From contig NC_088778.1 in assembly GCF_954871325.1 (NCBI RefSeq), positions 4,497,743 to 4,561,742 of the forward strand: a stretch of 64,000 bases of DNA. Reading direction: 5' to 3'. The stretch is from Gordionus sp. m RMFG-2023. Taxonomy: Eukaryota > Nematomorpha > Gordioida > Chordodea > Parachordodidae. The translations under genes and the position numbers were made by a program. Positions 36,088 through 48,000 of this stretch are shown here, one piece after another. Below the pieces are notes generated by a model. That model was given only the letters and a program-made list of their open reading frames with translations. It had not been told where the DNA came from and searched no databases. Every line of letters begins with the position of its first letter. Position 1 is the first letter of the stretch.

Positions 36088-36421
36088 ATGACATATAATA
36101 ATACCTAGACTGACGATTCATTCATTAAAATGCATTTTTAAGCGTCGTTAAAAGCAAATCAGCTGGACCCGCCATTTTGGTAACCTTTATAATAATTATT
36201 TTCATGTTAAAAACTAATATTAAATTGATAACTTACTTTCTTATTATCTCGATGATCAGGCAATTCTTTAATAAAGTTTGCATCAGATATAATATAAAAT
36301 TATGCTCTCGTTTAAAATTTTAATATTTATTACAGTAACCAAGATGGCGTCTCTAGCTGATTTGTATTGATGTACACTTTTATTGAATGAATCGTCAGTC
36401 TAGGTATTATAATATGTCATT
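36088..36421. mobile_element. MITE with CCTAGACTGACG ends, copy 2
   Basis: About 43-bp terminal inverted repeats with only a few mismatches (ATGACATATAATAATACC... at 36,088-36,130 and its complement at 36,379-36,421). The outer GAATTC words at both flanks are also symmetric. Internal GCCATTTTGGTAACC and AACCAAGATGGCG are themselves inverted. No ORF. Same family as 27,202-27,513. Confidence 0.85.
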
Positions 36422-39400
36422 GATGAATTCTAACTTATTATTTTAAATGAATATGGCATTGATTGGCCAAGTTTCGAAAAATTATTTCGAATTCCACATA
36501 GTAAAAGCTAATAGTAATACTAATAGTACAACAAATGTCTTTTATGTCTGCCAACAAAATTTGGATACTTCATGCTATATATAAATCAATCTGTATATCG
36601 ATAATAATAATTTTTTTAAATAGTATATAATCTTATACTCAATGGTGCAGTGGAAGTGGTATCCAGCGCCCTGAAATTAGTGGAACCTTCGAAATTCCGA
36701 AATATATGGTATGCATATTTCCCAACCCCATAATATCGTAAAGATTAATTTTTACAAATAGGTAATTTGATAAAATAAATTCCGTTAGATGGCGTTAATG
36801 TTTATTTATTTTTTTTTAAAAAAAACAAAACTATTGATTAAAAATAATGGTTTTTTATGATATATCGATGTTGTAAACTATGTGTAACCGACTATGGTTG
36901 TATCACATTTTTAGCTATACAAATACTGAGTCTTGATATTTAGTCAAATGATAAAAATATTTAGCACTTCTTTTGACGAAATTTCGAAACTAAGAAGTTT
37001 TTCTTAAAAATCGATAAAATCGAGGTTTTTAGCAACACCAATTGCAGTAGTCAATAATCGTAAATTAAAAATGACTGAGTTGACGGCGTCAAATTGTCTA
37101 ATATTAATATGATTATTATCACACATATATTATTGTAATACGTTTTCGGGCAAAAATTAGAACTTTCAAAGTTAAACAAAGCGCTCAATAAATTGTGATA
37201 CTCTTTCCAACTTTTAAATTATTTTATTTTTTACTCATTTTTAAAAGAATTTTAAAAATCTGATTTTATCGGAAATATATTACATCATTAAGTGCAGAAT
37301 ATTCATCCTAACATAGCGTCTAAGCTATATACGTGTTAGAATCCTGAAAAAGTGGGCGGAAATAACATCATCAACATACTAAATATTAAGATTTAAGAGT
37401 TTGAAACTTTTCTTCAAAATACTTTAAAGATTTTTGATTAATTTGAGAATGCCTATTTAATCAGACAGAAATTTTGATCAAATTTTACAAAAATTACAAA
37501 AAAATCTGTATAAAAATTTTAAACATTAAAAAAAATTTTTTTTCATGAAATCTGTCAAAGAAGAATTAGCAGAAGCCTATCTTTGCTCGATCTTAAATGT
37601 ATACAGCCATTTAGATAAAATAACAAAATGCTTGAATCCAATGCAATTGGAATAATTAAGGTTCAATATCAGCATGGAATTCTGAGTTCAATTGTAAAAT
37701 GTTCATTAAGCATGTGTTCTGACATAGACAAAGTCGAAGCATTTAAGGAAATAGCTCAGAATTATTAAAAACAATTATACATTATAATTTATGTATTTAA
37801 GATATTATTCTAATCATAATAAATATTGATGATATAATTGGAATTTGTTACGCATTTCAAATTAGTAAAAACGGATATTTTATCAGGCATATCTTATCAA
37901 AAAAAATGGGTGAACTTTTTAAACCTAATCAAGCAACAAACTTAGTAAAAATTTAAAATCTATGTATTTTTAATTCCCCCATTCAATTACGGCCTCAGAG
38001 AGAATTTTTTAGTTTAATGAATAAGTTTTGGCGAAAAAAACGCTTTTCGCTCTCATTCGATTATTAGAAGCCGAATTTATGGTAAAGCAAACTTTTGACG
38101 TTGAATTATGAAAATTTGGCGAAAATTTATTCGGAAACTTTAAAGTAAAAGATTCTTCTGATAAGTGTATAAAGAGGTTTTATTTAGTTTATTTTATATT
38201 TTGAATAAAGATTGATATTATTCGTAATTTGACGAAAGAATTCGATGATACTAAAGTGTTTGCGTGTGTCCCGCTTAATTCCGATCATTCATCATTTTAG
38301 TCATTGAAAATCTCTGTAAATTCACTTTTTATAAATTTAAAATGGTTTCAAAAGGTTAACGGAATAATTGTCCTCAATTCATAAGGTTAATATTCTAAAC
38401 ATTTTGTTGGAATATACTCCCGGTAAAATTTGAATAATTTAAAAATACGAGTTTAAAATATGAAATTATGACTCATTCCCGGTAGAAAAAAAACACATTG
38501 GCTCTAAACATGTACATATTTTTTAAAAGATTCAAATTTTAGAATTTTTTTTAAAGGATTTATTTGTGGGTGTTTATGTCCAGGGAAGAGATGAAGCTTA
38601 AGAATAATGTTTATGGCAAGCCTTTGTTAAAGGCAGTAACCTTCGGGTATCGGTGATGCGCTGACCAATCTCAATGATAAGTTTAAAAGCTTCCTTATCA
38701 AACTTCACCCGATGAAAGAGAGGAAAAGATATGAACTATATCAATTAATGTATTTATTGTTTTTCAAGATCTCAGTTTAGGAGAGAAGGGAAAGTAAGGT
38801 CGATAAAAAACGAATTGCTTCAAACTAATAATTAACTTCCTGTGGGATTAAGGATATATGGTGTGTGTGGGGGGAACATCGGTTCTGAGGAGCCCATTAA
38901 GCTTTAGCTTAAAAAAAATTATTGTAGAAGTCTAAGCCCGTTTTATAGTTTCAATTGTTTGAGAATCCTTAGGGAAACGGCTTCTTCAGGATAGGGAATG
39001 AAAACTATGTTTGCCTTGTGTGCATTCGGTATTGTATGCATAAGTGATGTGTGGCAGTTATAGCTAATTCATTAAATTTTCATTAAATAAAAGAAGGTTT
39101 AAATCTGGAAGGTAATTTTTTGGCGAAAAATTTTCCGCTGTTTAAATGAAGAATATACTCAACTTCTTAAGGCTCGATAAGGTTATCAACTGAGATTATA
39201 TAACAAGAGGCGTATCCTAATCCACTTAGCAAACGGAAGAAGGATGAGGCTTAGATTAGATTTTTAAAATTTGACACAAATACTATTTTTTAAATTTTTT
39301 TAACTAATCCTATAAAGTAATGACATGTATCGGCAGAAAAGTAGCGTTTAGAGTTACTTATTTTTATTATCTTTTTCGCTCGATATTTTAAAAAATATTT

Positions 39401-39630
39401 ATTATGATATTCCATAAATTTTATTTTTAAAACAAATTATTATTTATTACTCAATAAAAATATATTATCTTGTTATTATTTTCATAATTCTGTCAAAAAA
39501 GAGACAAAAAGAAAACTTTTTTTTAAAAAAATATAAATTTTAATGCCGGAAGAAAAATAATTCCTATATAATTCGAGGAGTAATAAATGATTTTCAGTTT
39601 TCAAAATTTTTATTTTTAAAAAATTTTCAG
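36422..39630. other. Intergenic DNA upstream of gene A
   Basis: Mostly AT-rich. It contains a coding-like fragment at 37,545-37,768 (listed separately) and a distinctly GC-richer island at about 38,570-39,060 without a frame I can recognise. The promoter or a 5' untranslated exon of gene A could lie here; I see no motif that decides it. Confidence 0.5.
37545..37768 (+). pseudogene. Coding-like fragment, unknown protein
   Basis: ATG at 37,545 opens a frame with normal amino-acid mix (MKSVKEELAEAYLCSILNVY) to a stop near 37,653. From about 37,620 an overlapping frame continues as KMLESNAIGIIKVQYQHGIL and ends ...EAFKEIAQNY at 37,768. The two pieces read as one ~73-residue helical segment with a single frameshift. 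It is far less AT-driven than nearby frames. I do not recognise the family. It may be a decayed exon or retro-copy, or chance. Confidence 0.35.
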
Positions 39631-39791
39631 ATGATTTTTCATATTTTATTCAGTGCAACTTTCAACCTTTTCATCCTACATAACTTCGTTACCAGCCCAA
39701 ATCTAATCGATTTAAAATCTAATGATCGTGATGATATCGATAAAAATATTCTGGAAAACGTCAACGAATCTCGCATCGAATCATATCTACG
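39631..39791 (+). CDS. Gene A exon 1 (signal peptide/anchor)
   Basis: 53 codons plus 2 nt. [19 protein letters not shown] is an uncharged hydrophobic N-terminus, then an acidic linker ending ESYLR, which meets exon 2 as in other family members. An acceptor-like TTTTCAG stands directly before the ATG, so an upstream 5' exon or a trans-spliced leader is possible. Donor CG|GTAAAT. Confidence 0.7.
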
Positions 39792-39820
39792 GTAAATAGA
39801 ACAAAAAGAAAATTTTTTTT

Positions 39821-39871
<51 letters not shown>

Positions 39872-42800
39872 CTTCTTTCTTTCTTTCTATAATTTATGTC
39901 TATGTCCGCCTTAAAAATTTTTTTGTTGTTATTTTATACTCCTAATGCCTTAAAGATAAAACTGCAGGAATTTGATTACGTTTTACAAATTTTTTTTAGA
40001 TATAAATATAAAGTAATTAGATATAAAAAATATGAGAATTAGATACAAAAATAAGAAATATTTTCTTTTGCTCTTATTTTTTTTAAAAATTAACCTACAT
40101 ATTAAATCGATAAGTTTGGACATGGCCCTAATAGAGTTTTCAAAATAAATTTCAAAGAACTTTCTAGAATTTTCAAATTGAAGAGACTTTTGATCAAATA
40201 TTACCTAATAGTGCGCACAAATTGAGCGTTTACGTTTTGCCGTTATTTTTAAATAAAAAAAACGTAACACGTCCCTTGTTTAATTTAAGGTTGTGTTTTT
40301 TATTAACATCCGTCGATTCAAAATTTTGGATGTTCTAAAAAAAAAGAGGAGTAGTCTTTGAAAATTATATTATCGTCTGCGTTCTTTATTTCTTTAATTT
40401 CTTTAATTTTTTAAATATTCCTTTTTAGGATTATAAGTAAGTTATTTATTTATATTAAATTTTTATATAATATTTACAAAGCGAAGAATAAAAAAAGTAA
40501 TGAAAGAGCTAACCTATTTGCCTTTTTTTAAAAATGATTGCTAACGCCAAACGGTAATTTTACTAGTTTAAAGGCATTGGCGCTTGCAATGCAGCGTTTT
40601 GAAACAGTCAATTTGTTCGCGCTTATAAAGATGTCAAAATCGTCTATATACCACATTAAATCCTCCTCAAATTCAAATAGCCACATTTGTAATTTTCATG
40701 CAAAAAAAAATCTTCCTTCAAAATCGGTTGCCATGTCCTTAAATAAGAACTTATTGGTAGTTTTAAAAGGCTTGGTTTAAGCCCATTTTTTTAAAACGGA
40801 CTAACTCAATATTTTAGCCATAAATATTGTTTAAGCCTCGGGATTTCATCAATTCTTCAAACCTTTGTGCCACTTATGAGCAAAATCTCTAAGGCTTGCA
40901 TAATATTTAAGTCTTTTAACAATAATATTTATTGGTTGATAAAATAACATTATCAGACCAAAAAATAAATGTTTTTTTTTAGTTAACATTCGGCAGGAAA
41001 CAATAAATATAAATTTTAATTGGAATATTATAAAATCATTTTAATTTTAATACAATCCGCTCCTTCCATTTTAAGGTTTATCGAAAAATGTAAATGGATT
41101 AAATGGGCTTTATATACAAAACACAAGATTAACTAACGTCTTATTTAAGGTATTTAGTTTTATAAAAACGATAGAGAAACTACACATATGGGTCCATTTT
41201 TGAATCATTTACTACGAAAGGGCAATTTTCATTTTACCAGCGGAAATATATTCTTGCATTTGACATACAGTTACCCGTGACCTGTGTAAATAAGACGCTT
41301 TTTTTTAAATTAAACTTTTAAACTATAAAAAACCAAAACGTAAAAAGGGACAAAAGTTCACTTTCTTGGGAATTTTAAAATTATTAATTTAGAGGGAAAA
41401 TAGAATTCGCCTAATTTTAAAATAAAGATTATTTCGAAAGAATAAACCCTCGTATAAAATTTATCAATTTCATCTAAAATTATTTTTAAAATAACGAAAA
41501 ATAAGCAATATTTTAAGTCTTTGATCATTTATATGATCTTTAATCCCACTAGCCTAAAAACATACATTCGAAAGAATTGTTGAAAATGAATATCAAGATA
41601 TAATGTATCACCATGTGACGATATGATGATAATTATTAATAAAAAAAATTTATTAATTTTTTAATTACAAAAATGATATAGATTTGTGTCAAAAGATAAA
41701 AAATAATAAAAATAAAATATTTATTTTGACATAAAAAAAATATTAAAGAGTTATTTATGAATCATAATAATTTCATTAATTATACATAATAACCCATTCT
41801 CCTTCCTAATGATAGTTTTGATTTAAAAGCTAATAAAAGGAATATTCTTAATAAAAACAAGAATAATCACCCATAGGGGCAGACTTCACGGGGGCAGAGT
41901 GGCTCTAGCCCCTATCCAAATATTCTACGAAATAAATAATATAAACAGCAAATTTTCTTTAAAAAAATTATACAGCCTCTCAGAAAATTTTTTAAGCTGC
42001 TACCGTCAGGTTTGTACAACCCAATTTTAACTAGTACCCCCTCCCCTTGCCTTATCTTGTAACTTATGATAAGAGGGTGGGCATCTATTGAGTCAATATA
42101 TATTCACTACCCCCCCCCCCCAACTCACATCTCTATGGCCTTTTAACCTTGACTCTAACCATATGCAGAGATTGGCTTCAGAAAAATATTGGTCTCATGC
42201 GGGTTCTCGAACATATACTAATAGTAGCTCAATAGTTACTCACTTTTAACTGTTCGGTAGCGCAAAACCGGACCGGAAGTGAACCGATTTTTTTTGCCGG
42301 AAAAAATTAATGCTCTCCATTTCATGGTAATGATTTAAATAAATATTTTTTTTTTCAAATTTAATCTCAAGAGAATTCAGTAAAAAAGTTCACGTGGCTG
42401 GAACTGAGAGACAGAAAGATTCCGCCTACGCTATTCACGACGAATGGCTTAAACTCAAGCTCGATAGCGTCAAAACTCAAACGTACCATGTCATGTTAAC
42501 CTATCCCGATGAGAAGTATTTAAATTGAAAATATATTATTAAATTTATTAGTAAAAAAAAAAAAGGGTACCTTCATAACTAGTGTTGTTAAATGAACTCG
42601 GTTTGACCGGTTTAAAAAAAAACGACTAATTTTAATATTTTAATCAGAAAAATATTGCCTCTAAGCTTAGAGATTTCATAGATGTCCAAATCAGCAAAAT
42701 CTTTAAGCTTTGCGTGACATTTTTCCGGAAAAGATATTAAGCGAGAACAGTGATTCCAGAAAGTTCCTATCGAATGTAGTGTTGTTAAATGGAATGGCCA

Positions 42801-44948
42801 AAATGATATATTTCACCATAATTAATCACAGCTCTTAAAGTATAATCAGAGAGGGAGGAGTCTATGATACCCATATCAAAAAAAAATGATTTTTTGCCCC
42901 CTTAAACCGATTTTTTTAAAAAAAAACAACAACTAACTTAATATTTTAACCAAAAAATTGCTCCTAAGCCTCGAAATTTCGCTAATAGATGTCCAAACCT
43001 TTGAGCAATCTAAGAGCAAAATCTTTAAACTTTACGTAACACTTTTCTGGGTAAGATTTTAAGTTAGCCGTTTTTTTAAAAAAAAAAAAATCACTCAAAT
43101 CGAACCGTTTAGCGAATTACTACCTCAAACTTATTTAATTTTTAAAATTTAAAATATGTTATTCACATTTTTTTTTTTTTAAATAAAAATTAAACGATAA
43201 TAGATACCATTTTTATTTTTATCTTCCATGATCGATTTTTATTTCGCGCTTTTGGGAATATTTTTTTCCCCATTAATTGCTTCAGAATCAAAAAAAAAAT
43301 ATAGTTTAGCTCAGAATATTTTATGAATTTCACAGATTATTTTCTTCTCGAAATCTAAGATTCACTGAGCTTTTCGGTTTTATACCGTCGGTCTAGAATT
43401 GGAGTACTCAGCTCGACATTTTATAAAATTTTAGAGTTAGAAGTGGATAATAACTTATTTATTCCCAATATATATATTATAAAAATAAAAACTAGATTTA
43501 AAAAAGTTTAATTTTTGCCAAAGTTATTGTCAAAATTGATCAATAACTTTTTGCTATATTTTATTTTACACTTTAATGTTGATTTTCTCATTTTAAACAT
43601 TTGCGCAAGTGGAGCACTCCAATTTTTAGGCCTACGATACCTGAGCCAATTTTTCTATGCAATTAAAATTTTTATCTGAACAGTAAGAAATAAATCTGAG
43701 CATTCTGTATTATTTTTTTTCTAAGCTTTAAAGTATATTAATTTCTGAGACCCTTTTAAGGATTTTTTTTGTTCTGAGAAGATCAGTTTTAATTTTCAGC
43801 TATCAAAATAGGAGCCAAGAGTTATTATAGAGAGTATTATATGTGCAAACTTTTAAAAAACGAATTTTTATGATTACATATACATTAAACATTCATTATG
43901 ATTTATTATTTATTATTAGCCTTACTTGGATCTCGCCGATAAAACTATTATAGGGTTTTTTTTGATCATTTACAATATTTTTTGTTTAATGGAAATTTTA
44001 GAAGTTAGAAATAAAATAGCAAAATAAAAAATTTTAATTAAATATTCTCAAAAAAAAATAATATGACATCTCTTAATCATCATACTATCCCTCAAACTTG
44101 AGTCAGTTATAAACACTAAATTATCGGCTTAGTTTTAGTATAAATATATTGCAGATTGGAATCTACAATAAAAAGATGTATATTAAATGAATAAATTTCA
44201 TTATTAGGATTAAAAGCTAAGCAAAATAGCCACCATTTTGTCAAATAGGATTTCACGATAGATGTAAATTTCACGTAATTTTTAGACTCACCATATGTTG
44301 TATATTTTGAGCTGTCATGACGTAACCAGGTTCAATTAGCTTGGGTTGAGGCGGGCCCTTAGGTATATCTCTAAATGAATGAATTGGAACAAGACCCTAT
44401 TCCTAATTTATATTATTTTAAGTTTTATTGTATATATATATATATACTATTATATTCATTAGAAAATACAACAAGGTTTCGTTGATTGACACCATGGGAA
44501 ATGTTAAATGGGAATCTTCGGGGATGGAAGATTACTTGTCACCGGACAATAATGATACAAAACTTGTGTCACCTTTCAACGCGTATTCGGCTGATGGAAA
44601 TATCACGGTAATATCCGACAAAATGGCGGAATTTTATACTATTAGTTTAGACAAGAAATATTATTATTATAATTACAGAATTTCGTTAATAATTATCCAA
44701 AATTTATAACCTTTTTTATATAAAAACGTATATCAATCTTAAATGCACAGCTTTATTTTTGCTTTATTTAGAGCGATTTAGTTTACGTCAATTATGGTCG
44801 TTACGATGATTTTTTGAGTCTAAAAAATGGACTGAACCTTTCGTTGTCCGGTAAAATAGGCATAGCAAGATACGGCTCTATCTTTAGGGGTACTAAGGTA
44901 TATCAATAAATTCTTATCAAATAAAAAATAATAAAAAATTTTATAAAT

Positions 44949-45011
<63 letters not shown>

Positions 45012-48000
45012 CTTTCTTTCTCTTTCTCTGAAGGGACATTGTCATAATAATTTACACAATCGAACCATAAATTTAAATGAGTATAATAAAGTCAGTATTG
45101 GTGACATTAATTTTCTTGTTAAGAATAACCTTCAAATTTACACAATCGAATGATAAATTTAATTGTGATCAGCTTTGGTATTATATATTTTTTTAAAAAG
45201 ATAACCTTCAAATATAAAATTTTCTCTTCCTCTTTATTTTTTCTTTTTTTTCTTCTAAGTTCATATTTAAAAAACAAATTTTCCTTTAAAGGTCAAAAAT
45301 TCGGAAATATTTAAACTTGCCGGTCTGATCCTATATTCCGATCCCACCAATTGCGCTGCCGAAGGTACAGATACTAAGGAAGTATACCCTAACAGCTGGT
45401 GGATGCCTGAATCGGGTGTTCAGAGGGGATCCTTATCACTTATAAATGGTGACCCTATGACAATGGGATACCCTTCAATTCGTAATTATATGATTTGTCG
45501 TCTTTCAGTTTTCTTGCTACTATATTTTTTTGTCACTTTTTAAGTATATTATAAATGAGTGACATTATTCCTAAATATTGACCTTGTCACTCACTTAAAA
45601 AAGTTATTAGTGATAAATGGAGAAATATTAATTCAGATTTCATTTAATGGGTTAATATAATTAATAATAAAGAAAAGCTTGGAAATAAAAGAAATTTTGA
45701 ATAAGTTTATTTTACAATTTATCATAAAGCATCCATGTATAGAGAAATGCCTTCAAAGGGCGATCTGCCGTCCATACCAGTTTACCCCATCTCGTACTCT
45801 GATGCTTGGCACCTATTGAGCAGCATGGGTGGTTCAACCGTTCCTAAAGCATGGCAGGGCAGCATAAACACTACATACAGAACTGGACCTGGATTTATTG
45901 ATTACAAATCTGATTGGTAAAAAAAAAAGATTGATTATTTTTATATTTTTAAATCATATAAAAAATTGGGTTTAAATGACACATAGTGTTATAATACATC
46001 GTTGTGGTGGGATATATTGAAATTGGAGAATAAGATAGGGGAACATTGATAACATAACTATTGGAAGGGAAATATAATTAAATGAAGCACCACACCTCAT
46101 CATTATTAAAAAAAAATTATAATTGTATTATTGTCGCCTAATTTGTTATATAATTGTACTAAAAATTCATGGATTTCTCTTAAAAAAATTAATACTTATT
46201 TATTCAATAACATAATATAAATTAAAAAACTATAATTAAAGTAACATTTAAAGGCACAGATAAATGTGTTCCCAAAAAGGGTCAAAAATTATAAACGCCG
46301 GGGTTTTGCCGATTTTCGGCGCTAAATTAAAATTTTTTTTTTTTAATATTTTAAGTATTTTTATTCTAATAATTAATCAACATCACTAAGACTGAATTGA
46401 GGGCAACATTTCCTAATTTATAAGGGCGGATACTTGAATTGAAAAAAATGGAAGATATAAATAATTTAATTTTTAACAAAATTTCTGTTCTCTAATATAC
46501 CTTACATTCCAATATACCTTAAGTAAATATATAAATCTAAAGGAATCTAAAGAGAATTCTGAGTTTTAAACCCCCTACAACATATTTTGGAATTATACAT
46601 CCCCGATTCAATATAAAATAAAAGAAATAGATTCGGTAGATGGAACCTTTTAAAATAAAAACGATATGAGAATTACTAAAAAAAATTTAAAAAAATTAGG
46701 AAAGTTAAGCTCGAGGTCAATTTCAAAAGGGAGAAAAGACCAATCTACAACGTGATAGGGCGCCTAAATGGAGATATAGAACCGGATAGATACATAATTT
46801 TAGGTAATCACAGGGACGCGTGGACATATGGAGGCAGCGATCCTATAAGCGGCACGGCGTGCTTGTTAGAAGTTACGAGGGTTTTTGCCCTGTTACGTCA
46901 AGGCGGTATTTAAATTTATCACCATTAAGATTAGGATTATGAGGGGAGGGAAGGGGGGGGGGGAATAGAGGGTTAGCATAGATCTGGAGAATCTACATTA
47001 TATTCTTTATATTTGATTTTTTTTCTTTAAAAGAGTATATAGATTATTTCATGTAATAGATTATGATATATAACATTGAAAAATAACATAAGGTTGGAAG
47101 CCTAGAAGAACCATAATATTCGCTAGTTGGGATGCGGAGGAGTATGGATTGATAGGCTCCACGGAATACGTAGAGGAGAATCTGAAAGTTTTAAAACAAA
47201 GAGCGGTAGCTTATTTAAATGTCGATATATGTGTTACAGGTTCTAACGAAAAAAATTCATTTATTCAAAGCTTCGTAAGCTCTCATTCAGGAGCGAGTTT
47301 GAATTATATACTTCCTTAGTCTTTTACTGTGCTAGGGGTTGGAGTCGAAATCGGATAGCAAATTTTTTTTAAGCCCGGCTTTGGTCGGGTTCGGGTCGGG
47401 AAAATTTTTATAGGGCTCTGCGTATAAGTTTACACCAGCGGTAGCTCAGTATTCGATTTAGGTTAAAGTCAGAAATTTCATGTTTAGATTGGAGAAGTAA
47501 TAATATTAAAAAAAATTAAATAAAAAATACCTTTTTTTTATAGGTAACTACTCCCTAAAAATAAACTCGTCCCCATTATTATCTAAAATTGCGTACGAAG
47601 TTGCGAAAATGGTATAAATTTTTAATTCGATTATTTAATTTTATGTGTGAATAATTACTAAATAATTTATTTATTGAAAAGAAAGTAAAGAAGAAGGAAA
47701 GAAGGAAAGAACGAAAGAAGGAAAGGAGGAAAGTAGGAAAGAAGGAAAGAAAGAAAGAAAGAAGGAAAGGATAGAAGGAAGGAAGGAAGGAAGGAAGGAA
47801 GGAAGGAAGGAAGGAAGGAAGGAAGGAAGGAAGGAAGGAAGGAAGGAAGGAAGGAAGGAAGGAAGGAAGGAAGGAAAGTAAAAATAAATATTATAATCGA
47901 ATTATCACAGATACCAAACCCAAATAAGACGGAAATTGATCTAGGCCGAAAAATGATTTACGACACTTGGCTTAGGGCAAGTTCTATACCGAAATCTCGG

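Noticed and set aside
38630-38690. Possible C/D-box snoRNA (GTGATG and CTGA words)
   Set aside because: The boxes are too close together and there is no terminal stem.
40538-40780. Frame in gene A intron 1; its minus strand has weak reverse-transcriptase-like words
   Set aside because: The words are few and not in the usual order; at most a small old retroelement fossil, too weak to annotate.
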